A DNA stretch of 64,000 nucleotides from Pontiella desulfatans (lineage in GTDB: Bacteria; Verrucomicrobiota; Kiritimatiellia; Kiritimatiellales; Pontiellaceae), in assembly GCF_900890425.1 (NCBI RefSeq), contig NZ_CAAHFG010000002.1, positions 434,001-498,000 on the forward strand, written 5' to 3'. Each line of letters starts with the position of its first letter. Positions within the stretch are counted from its first letter, which is position 1. This document shows, piece by piece, positions 58,607 to 64,000 of this stretch. The position numbers were made by a program, and so were the translations under genes. The notes under the pieces were generated by a model. That model was not told the DNA's origin. It worked only from the letters and a program-made list of their open reading frames with translations, and did not search any database.

Positions 58607-58626
58607 CTAGCTAGCCGAACGGTTAG
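58607..58626 (-). promoter_or_regulatory. Motif CTARCC-N4-GGCTAGCTAG, copy upstream of the minus-strand glucan operon
   Basis: Read toward the GH13 gene the site is CTAACC-gttc-GGCTAGCTAG. It matches the copy at 59688-59707 in 15 of 20 positions (all of GGCTAGCTAG plus five of six in the left part). Distance to the GH13 ATG is 88 bases. A regulator-binding site is the likely reading; the protein that binds it is not identified. Confidence 0.65.
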
Positions 58627-58636
58627 AAGATGGATC

Positions 58637-58680
58637 AGGGTGACATCCAAATTGACGATCGTGCAAATGGATGTCACCCT
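58637..58680. repeat. 44-bp palindrome at the 5' end of the PaaX-like gene
   Basis: Perfect 13-bp outer arms AGGGTGACATCCA (58637-58649) and complement (58668-58680), centred on CGATCG. Its right half is identical over 24 bases to that of the palindrome at 59494-59535. It overlaps the region where the regulator's promoter or first codons would lie. Confidence 0.88.
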
Positions 58681-58686
58681 CTTGAC

Positions 58687-59499
58687 ATGTGGTGCGCATT
58701 TCACCATCCCGATATTTCGTTGCCCCTGGTGCGTCGGCGCATCGGGCAGGAGCTGCTGGAAACCCTGGAGTTTCTTGGCGATATGTCGCTACACCATATG
58801 CATGCGGTCATGCGGAACGAAACCGCGCCGGACAACAAGGCGCGCAACCGTGCGATCAACCGGCTTGCCAAGCAGGGGTTGACGGTTGTTCGGCAAGGTC
58901 TGGATACGCCGTTGTTGGCAATTTCGGAGGTGGGGGAGGAATCGCTGCCGGACTATGCACGGCCGGAACGATGGTGGAACCGGAAGTGGAACGGCATTTG
59001 GTATCTCCTGGTTTTCGACGTTCCGGAAATCGACCGAGCCTACCGCAACACGCTGCGTGCCTTTCTTAAAAGGATGCGGCTCGGTTGCTTCCAGAAGAGC
59101 GTATGGATCACGCCGCACGACATCCGGCCGGAGTATGCCGATTTGGAGGAAGCCGCCGCAGTTGATGCATTCGCCTGCCTGTTCGAGGCGAAAACCGTTT
59201 TGGGGATGCCTTCGGCAAAGGTGGTTTGGGAATCGTGGGACATGGATCGGCTATACGATATCCAAAGCCGCTATTGCGGGTTTTGCACCGAAAACCTGGA
59301 TGTTCTGCGTGGTGGGGTGTCGTTCGGGCAGGAGGAGCTGCTGGGGCTGGTGTCGGTCGAGCTCGAGGCTTTCCGTAGTGCTTTCCTGTTCGATCCCCTG
59401 TTGCCGGGGGATTTGCTTCCCCGCGACTACAAGGGGCGCGAAGCCTATTCCCTGCATCGGAAGCTCGCGGAGGAAATTCGCACAAGGCTATCGGGGTGA
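58687..59499 (+). CDS. PaaX-like transcriptional regulator (Cas2-like middle domain)
   Basis: About 270 residues from the ATG at 58687. The N-terminal part is a winged helix (RIGQELLETLEFLGDMSLHH, then ARNRAINRLAKQGLTVVRQG). The middle domain (about 100-170; WNRKWNGIWYLLVFDVPE and LRAFLKRMRLGCFQKSVWITPHD) fits PaaX_M, which has a Cas2-like ferredoxin fold. The C-terminal region is helical, as in PaaX_C. It should be a repressor responding to a small ligand, perhaps one from alpha-glucan breakdown given the neighbours. The start is uncertain: an in-frame ATG at 58630 would translate the palindrome, and no Shine-Dalgarno is clear. The stop codon lies in the second palindrome. Confidence 0.8.
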   Translation: MWCAFHHPDISLPLVRRRIGQELLETLEFLGDMSLHHMHAVMRNETAPDNKARNRAINRLAKQGLTVVRQGLDTPLLAISEVGEESLPDYARPERWWNRKWNGIWYLLVFDVPEIDRAYRNTLRAFLKRMRLGCFQKSVWITPHDIRPEYADLEEAAAVDAFACLFEAKTVLGMPSAKVVWESWDMDRLYDIQSRYCGFCTENLDVLRGGVSFGQEELLGLVSVELEAFRSAFLFDPLLPGDLLPRDYKGREAYSLHRKLAEEIRTRLSG

Positions 59500-59535
59500 C
59501 ATCCATTTGCGCGATCGTGCAAATGGATGTCACCC
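59494..59535. repeat. 42-bp palindrome at the 3' end of the PaaX-like gene
   Basis: Perfect 17-bp arms GGGTGACATCCATTTGC (59494-59510) and complement (59519-59535), with a GCGATCGT centre that is itself palindromic but for the outer pair. The regulator's TGA stop is inside the left arm. It would form a very stable hairpin in RNA, but no T-run follows. Confidence 0.9.
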
Positions 59536-59687
59536 GGGGCGGGGGAGATGCCATCCCTGTGGCTGGCTGGACTGCATTCAAAACACCGGGCCAACTCGTT
59601 TGCGAGGTGTGGGGATGTTGAATGGAATGGTTCGGATGGCGGGGCGGTGCCCGAGTCGGCGCTTTGGCTGGGGGTTGTTTCCAAAAA

Positions 59688-59707
59688 CTAGCCCCCTGGC
59701 TAGCTAG
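59688..59707 (+). promoter_or_regulatory. Motif CTARCC-N4-GGCTAGCTAG, copy upstream of the plus-strand glucan genes
   Basis: CTAGCC-ccct-GGCTAGCTAG, inside a wider dyad AAACT...AGTTT (59685-59714). It lies 98 bases before the ATG of the secreted calcium-loop protein gene, in the same relative orientation as its partner at 58607-58626. The surrounding gap (59536-59804) holds no gene. Confidence 0.65.
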
Positions 59708-59804
59708 ACAGTTTTCTGCATCTCTGCCAACCTACAGCCATCAGTACGGGAAGAAATGCGGCTCGGAAGAACCAAGTTGGAAGCAAGGATGAATAAGGAG
59801 AGCG

Positions 59805-60917
59805 ATGATGAAAAATAAAATGTGGACATTGGGATTCTCGATCGTGCTGGCCGGTTCCGTGATGGCTGGCTCGGCGCACGACGACGCTTCAGACCCCGCC
59901 TATGCCGACGGGTGGCAAAACTACGACAACGGCGGGTATGGATTCGGTGCATGGGTGATGGGCTATTGGGCAACCAATGGCGTTGACCGTATTGGTATAG
60001 GTAGCGCGACCAATAACGGTGGGTGGTATGCCACCAACAACATTGATACAAGCGCAAGGTCGTTCCGTATCATGAATGCCGACGGAACCAGTGGATACAT
60101 CGAAGTGTTGCGGTATCTGAACACCGACCTGGAAGCGGGGCAAAACTTCTCGTTTGACTTTGATGTCAATTGGCGTAATGGATGGAAAGGTCTCCGGGTG
60201 CGTGGTGAGGACGACAGCACACCTATTTTTCTGATCGAAGTGGGGGGGGATGACGGCACCTTTGTCGACAATGTCGATGGTGGAAGAACTAATATTGGCA
60301 GTGCACACAGCGACGACACGCAATATCATGTTGTTCTTGAGCAAACGAGTGCCGCCGGAGGCACCTGGACTGCTACGCGTACGGGCGGCATCACAGATTC
60401 CGATACGGGAACCTATGCCGGCAAGATGAGCAGCATCCAATTGTTTAGTGACGGTGTATCCAGTGATCAATGGAGCGATATCTACTTCAATAATTTCGAT
60501 GTCTCCTACACCCCCGGCTTCGACCACTATGCCGCGTGGACGAATCAATACAACCTAAGCGGAGCCGATGCAGCCATGGATGCCGACCCGGACGGCGACA
60601 CGATGAAAAACCTGCTTGAGTTTTCAGTCGGCAGAAATCCAACCTACGATGAAGGCGGGTACCGCGCGCCTGAATTCCTCGGGAATAGCACCCAAGGTTT
60701 GGTGTATGTCTATACACGCTACAACGATGAAGTCGCCGCGGCCTACGGCCTTGACTACAGTCTGGTGCTGGCCGATAACCTTACCGCCGCATGGGAAACC
60801 AATGGGTTTGTCGAGTTGCCCCCGGTGCATTTGTGGGGCGACTTGGTGACGGTAACCAACTATGTTCCCACGACCGATCCCGCGGCATTTGCGACCTTGC
60901 GGGTTGAATCGCTGTAG
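59805..60917 (+). CDS. Secreted protein with beta-sandwich and calcium-loop tail
   Basis: A 370-residue exported protein (signal peptide LGFSIVLAGSVMAGS). The N-terminal half (about 25-240) begins DDASDPAYADGWQNYDNGGYG and is rich in Gly, Asn and Thr with regular strands, like carbohydrate-binding or adhesin sandwiches of PVC bacteria. Near residue 250 there is a dockerin-like calcium loop (DADPDGDTMKNLLEFSVGRNP), followed by a beta tail. No catalytic motif was seen. AAGGAG precedes two adjacent ATG codons. The amylase gene starts two bases after its stop, so it belongs to the glucan locus; starch binding is an inference. Confidence 0.75.
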   Translation: MMKNKMWTLGFSIVLAGSVMAGSAHDDASDPAYADGWQNYDNGGYGFGAWVMGYWATNGVDRIGIGSATNNGGWYATNNIDTSARSFRIMNADGTSGYIEVLRYLNTDLEAGQNFSFDFDVNWRNGWKGLRVRGEDDSTPIFLIEVGGDDGTFVDNVDGGRTNIGSAHSDDTQYHVVLEQTSAAGGTWTATRTGGITDSDTGTYAGKMSSIQLFSDGVSSDQWSDIYFNNFDVSYTPGFDHYAAWTNQYNLSGADAAMDADPDGDTMKNLLEFSVGRNPTYDEGGYRAPEFLGNSTQGLVYVYTRYNDEVAAAYGLDYSLVLADNLTAAWETNGFVELPPVHLWGDLVTVTNYVPTTDPAAFATLRVESL

Positions 60918-60919
60918 GA

Positions 60920-62902
60920 ATGGAAGGGGCCGTGAGGGAGCGAAGGAAGCCGGTGGCAGCCGTTGCGCTGTTGCTGGCTTTCTTCATTGGTGCCGCGCAG
61001 GGTGGCGCGGGTGTCATGATGCAGGGGTTCTACTGGGACTGCCCGGAGGACTGGTACGGCACCATGGCGGCCAAGGCCTCCGAGCTTCGCTACATGCATG
61101 GTGGATACGGCATTGACCGCATTTGGTTTCCCGCTCCCCAGAAAAGCCATGCCGGACGGCATTCCATGGGGTATGACCCGTTCGACTACTACGACCTCGG
61201 CCAATACCACCAGAAGGGCTCCACCGCCACGCGGTTTGGTACGCAGGACGAATTGAAAAGCGCCATTGCCCGCTACCGTTCGCTGGGCATCGCCTGCATG
61301 GCCGACATCGTTCTCAATCACCGGGCCGGAGGGGGGGAGGAAGCCAACCCCAACCTGGATGGAGCAACCACATGGACCGATTTCAGCGGGGTGGCGAGTG
61401 GAAGGTGCACCTGGCGCTTCGATCAGTTCCACCCTTCGAGTCGTGAGCAGGCCGATGCGGGGCCGTTCGAGGGGTTCCCCGATGTCTGCCATTCGGGCAC
61501 GGCCGGTCCTGACCTGATCCAGTGGGGGCGCTGGCTGGCCGATCCTGCCAACGCGGGCTTCGATGGCGGTTGGCGGTTGGACTACGTTAAGGGGGTGAAT
61601 CCCCCCTATCTCAAGGAATTCATCCAAGGCGCGGGCGCTGCCTACTCGGTTCTCGAATGCTGGGGCGATATCCCTTTCATTGAAAAATATCTCGCCGAGT
61701 CGGCCTGTCCTGCGGCATTCGACTTTCCCGCTTTCTACACCATGGCGCAGGTGTTCAACCACCAGGGAGACATCCGGCAACTGGTGGATCCCTCCAAGGT
61801 TTTAGCCGCGAAACATCCGGCGCAAGCCGTAACCTTTGTCGCCAACCACGATACGGACAAGGATGCGCATGTTGAATCCATTGTCGACAACACCCTGCTC
61901 GCCTATGCGTTCATCCTCACCTACCAGGGCTACCCCTGCATCTTTTGGAAGGATTACTTCAACTATGGTCTGGCGGAGGCCGGGGGAAAGCCCGGAAACG
62001 GCATCAAACCCCTCGTGTGGGTGCGTGGTGCGCTGGGCGGCGGGCAGCCCGATATCCAGCTGCTGAAGGCCGACGACGATAACCTGCTGGCCTATGGCAC
62101 GCGTTCGGGAGGGCCTCTGGCGCCCGGCTATCTCGTGGCCATCAACAACCATCCCCACGAGGTGCGCCATGCAAAAGTGTTCACCCGCAACCGTTTTCTT
62201 TGGAACAAGACCCTGGCGTGCCATGCATGGTATTCCTATGCCGAGGGGCGCAACCGGCAGCCGGAAGCGATCCGCTGCAACGATATGGGGTGCGCCATCC
62301 TGGAGGTGCCCCCGCGCGGGTATGTGGTCTATTCCGTCGCAACGGAACTTCCGGAGCCCTGGGCGCACCAAGATATTGGAAGAACGGGCGCGCAGGGGAG
62401 CGCAATGCAGGTGGACGGCGTCTATACGGTCACCGCTTCCGGCGCGGACATCGAGGGGGGCGAGGATGCCTTCCATTATGCGTCCACGCAGGTGGAGGGC
62501 GATGCCGCCCTAATCGCGCGGATTGGCCGGTTGGACCATACCCACCCATGGGCCAAGGCCGGCATCATGATCCGCGATGGGCACCATGCATCCGCGGCGA
62601 ACGCCGCCGTGTTGGCCACCCCCGCCAACGGCCTTTGTTTCCAGTGGCGCACCGCCGAAGGAGACCGCACCCATTCGGTGGTTGTCGGTGGCGTGGAAGC
62701 CCCATGCTGGGTCGGCCTCAAGCGCATGGGCAATACATTCCTGGCCCACTATTCGCAGGACGGCCGCAAATGGCGGCAGATTGGCGCCGGGCAAACCATC
62801 GGCATGGCCCCGCGCGCCACGGCCGGTCTCGCCGTAACCAGCCATGAAAACGGCACCCTCGCAACGGCCATCATCGACAACCTCTCGCTGGCCAGTCCCT
62901 AG
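60920..62902 (+). CDS. Exported GH13 alpha-amylase with C-terminal jelly-roll domain
   Basis: A 660-residue enzyme with a signal peptide (AAVALLLAFFIGAAQGGAG). The barrel carries MADIVLNHRAGGG, nucleophile Asp in GGWRLDYVKGVNP (about residue 219), Glu in YSVLECWGDIPF (about 246) and TFVANHDTDKDAH (about 309), as in plant-like and archaeal alpha-amylases of GH13. The C-terminal part (about 480-660; HASAANAAVLATPANGLCFQW and SQDGRKWRQIG) resembles DUF1349-type laminarinase-like sandwiches and may bind glucan. The ATG follows AGGA directly after the calcium-loop gene, so the two are one operon. Confidence 0.9.
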   Translation: MEGAVRERRKPVAAVALLLAFFIGAAQGGAGVMMQGFYWDCPEDWYGTMAAKASELRYMHGGYGIDRIWFPAPQKSHAGRHSMGYDPFDYYDLGQYHQKGSTATRFGTQDELKSAIARYRSLGIACMADIVLNHRAGGGEEANPNLDGATTWTDFSGVASGRCTWRFDQFHPSSREQADAGPFEGFPDVCHSGTAGPDLIQWGRWLADPANAGFDGGWRLDYVKGVNPPYLKEFIQGAGAAYSVLECWGDIPFIEKYLAESACPAAFDFPAFYTMAQVFNHQGDIRQLVDPSKVLAAKHPAQAVTFVANHDTDKDAHVESIVDNTLLAYAFILTYQGYPCIFWKDYFNYGLAEAGGKPGNGIKPLVWVRGALGGGQPDIQLLKADDDNLLAYGTRSGGPLAPGYLVAINNHPHEVRHAKVFTRNRFLWNKTLACHAWYSYAEGRNRQPEAIRCNDMGCAILEVPPRGYVVYSVATELPEPWAHQDIGRTGAQGSAMQVDGVYTVTASGADIEGGEDAFHYASTQVEGDAALIARIGRLDHTHPWAKAGIMIRDGHHASAANAAVLATPANGLCFQWRTAEGDRTHSVVVGGVEAPCWVGLKRMGNTFLAHYSQDGRKWRQIGAGQTIGMAPRATAGLAVTSHENGTLATAIIDNLSLASP

Positions 62903-62956
62903 ATCGGAATGCTGAACCCAAAAAGCACACTCATCATTTCTGGTTTGAGAAAAAGG

Positions 62957-62990
62957 TGGTGGGCTCGGAGGGACTTGAACCCCCGACCAA
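62957..62990 (-). tRNA. tRNA 3'-end remnant (T arm, acceptor strand, CCA)
   Basis: Read on the minus strand the 34 bases contain a T arm GGGGG-TTCAAGT-CCCTC, the acceptor strand CGAGCCC, a discriminator A and an encoded CCA. A matching 5' acceptor strand GGGCTCG, D arm and anticodon are not found upstream, so this is a fragment, not a gene. Such tRNA ends commonly mark the attachment site of an integrated element. The amino acid identity cannot be told. Confidence 0.75.
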
Positions 62991-63030
62991 GAGATATCGA
63001 GTAGTATCGCTCAGTTTTTCTTACAATAGC

Positions 63031-64000
63031 CCTGTAAATATTGGGTGTATGCGTCTTTTCGATCACCTCATTGACAACGGCTATGCCGTTTGAGTGCGAG
63101 CGGTGGACCAGCGGGCAGGTGTCCAGTTCGCAGCTTCGGACTGTTGCATGGTCGGCAGGGCGTCGAGTAGGTCTTTGAGATACTCGGCGGGGTTAAGGCC
63201 GAGTTTACGGCAGGTTTCCACCAGGCTGTAGATGACGGCACTGGTCTGCCCGGAGTTCGGGCTGCCGAAGAACAGGAAGTTCTTTTTGCCCAGCGCGGTC
63301 GGACGAATGGCGTTCTCGACCAGGTTGTTGTCGATTTCGAATGTTCCGTGTTCGAGGTAAAGATTAAGCGCTTCCCAGCGATCAAGCGCATAGGTTATGG
63401 CTTTTCCAAAGTTGCTCTTTGGCAACTGGCGCGCCTGTTCTTTATCGAGGATCGTTTTAATTTTATCCAGAACCGGAGCCGCATGTTTCCGGCGGTAGGC
63501 CGCGCGTTCAAGTTCAGGATTGTTTCGAAGTTCTGTTTCAGTGCGGTAGAGTTTGGCGATCAGCTTTACGACTTTCCGGGCGTTCGAGTTGTCAGGCACT
63601 TCCACGAAGTTCCGACGGGTATGCGCCCAGCAGGCGGCGTGAATGATGGTCTCTTTTTCTTTTTGATGTTCCGGACGGTTCAGCCACGCCGGATAGGCGG
63701 CATACCCATCGGTCTGAATATATCCTTCATAATCGGTGAGCATCGGATCCAGGCATTCGGCGGCCCGGCTCGGGAACCATTCAAACAGCACGCCGGCCCC
63801 GGGACTGTGATAGGCCCATAGGTATCCATTGGGACAATGGTCCTTTTCCGTGTCCTGGTATTTTATGAATGTTTCATCGATCTGCATGTATCCGCTTTGC
63901 CGGATTTCATTGCGGAGCGCTTCATAAATCAGAGTCAGCCAATCGGCGACCAGATACATCCAGTTGCCCATGGTTTTGCGGCTGATTTCAATATCGTGGC
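63031..64000 (-). mobile_element. IS66-family element, partial (continues past the window)
   Basis: Contains the C-terminal part of an IS66 transposase on the minus strand. The left end is set near TGTAAATATTGGGTGTATG (about 63031), which looks like a terminal inverted repeat, but the other end is outside the window and cannot confirm it. It begins about 40 bases from the tRNA remnant. Confidence 0.6.
63081..64000 (-). CDS. tnpC: IS66-family transposase, C-terminal part (cut by window edge)
   Basis: The last 306 residues of an IS66 transposase; the frame is open through base 64000 toward the N terminus (EISRKTMGNWMYLVADWL). The catalytic core shows YMQIDETFIKYQD (first D), YEGYIQTDGYAAYPAW (second D) and the terminal FEIDNNLVENAIRPTALGKKNFLFFGS with the Glu. 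A Cys-His pair HAACWAHTRRNF is typical of the family. No internal stop is present. TnpA and TnpB, if any, would lie to the right. Confidence 0.92.
   Translation of the reverse strand, partial: HDIEISRKTMGNWMYLVADWLTLIYEALRNEIRQSGYMQIDETFIKYQDTEKDHCPNGYLWAYHSPGAGVLFEWFPSRAAECLDPMLTDYEGYIQTDGYAAYPAWLNRPEHQKEKETIIHAACWAHTRRNFVEVPDNSNARKVVKLIAKLYRTETELRNNPELERAAYRRKHAAPVLDKIKTILDKEQARQLPKSNFGKAITYALDRWEALNLYLEHGTFEIDNNLVENAIRPTALGKKNFLFFGSPNSGQTSAVIYSLVETCRKLGLNPAEYLKDLLDALPTMQQSEAANWTPARWSTARTQTA

Noticed and set aside
58630-58686. N-terminal extension of the PaaX-like regulator from the ATG at 58630
   Set aside because: It would translate the palindrome itself (DIQIDDRANGCHP), has no similarity to the family and lacks a ribosome site; the ATG at 58687 is preferred though unproven.
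59494-59535. Intrinsic terminator of the PaaX-like gene
   Set aside because: The stem is strong but overlaps the stop codon and is followed by GC-rich sequence rather than Ts; the identical half-sequence upstream of the gene argues for an operator or repeat.
62957-63030. A complete tRNA gene
   Set aside because: Only the T arm, acceptor strand and CCA are present; no D arm, anticodon arm or matching 5' acceptor strand could be found.

Overview
The window reads as chromosomal DNA of a GC-rich, Gram-negative-type bacterium, most likely from the PVC group (Kiritimatiellota, Lentisphaerota or Verrucomicrobiota). This is an inference. It rests on a giant secreted TPR protein, ThuA and GH95 proteins, a PaaX-like regulator, a two-domain eukaryote-like glycogen debranching enzyme, secreted proteins with PVC-style calcium-loop tails, and many palindromic intergenic repeats. 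No rRNA gene or complete tRNA gene is present, so the lineage cannot be fixed from this window.

Layout. 1-2.1 kb: the end of argG, then a hipBA toxin-antitoxin pair on the minus strand. 2.1-9.9 kb: one 2598-residue secreted TPR protein. 9.9-13.2 kb: an IS hot spot, with an IS30-type element flanked by 15-bp direct repeats and an ISL3-type element with an exact 8-bp duplication that splits a small zinc-ribbon membrane gene. 13.2-19.3 kb: a DUF4349 protein, then a leucine operon with a recognisable attenuator (promoter, Leu-rich leader peptide, terminator), a cupin gene and leuA, then aroE, pilD and a Tat-exported aldo/keto reductase. 19.3-24.7 kb, minus strand: rpsU, a CbiX/SirB chelatase and a type IV pilus/type II secretion block (one GspF, two GspE/PilB ATPases). 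24.8-33.4 kb, minus strand: glycogen metabolism (glgB, a four-helix-bundle gene, glgA, a GH13-GH133 debranching enzyme). 33.5-37.2 kb: trkA-trkH potassium uptake and an rRNA pseudouridine synthase. 37.4-43.6 kb: a lipoprotein, an FAD-linked oxidase, a HAD hydrolase, a ThuA protein and a GH95 fucosidase. 43.7-48.2 kb: htpG, a VF530-like protein and an RNase II/R family exonuclease.

48.2-62.9 kb is an alpha-glucan (starch/maltodextrin) utilisation locus. A minus-strand operon reads secreted GH13, GH13 lipoprotein, MFS importer, DPE2-like GH77 glucanotransferase, secreted GH13. Opposite it lie a secreted calcium-loop protein and a fourth exported GH13 amylase. No SusC/SusD-type importer is present in the window, so export of enzymes plus an MFS importer and cytoplasmic GH77 is the apparent route, feeding the glycogen genes upstream. 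The two transcription units diverge from a PaaX-like regulator gene. That gene is bracketed by two 42-44 bp palindromes and, outside these, by two copies of a 20-bp motif (CTARCC-N4-GGCTAGCTAG), each read in the direction of the amylolytic gene it precedes. This nested layout is the strongest candidate for an undescribed regulatory or mobile unit. The right edge holds a 3' tRNA remnant and part of an IS66-type element.

Two palindromic repeats have also been taken in frame into coding sequence (debranching enzyme and FAD oxidase), and several short word-like repeats sit between genes.
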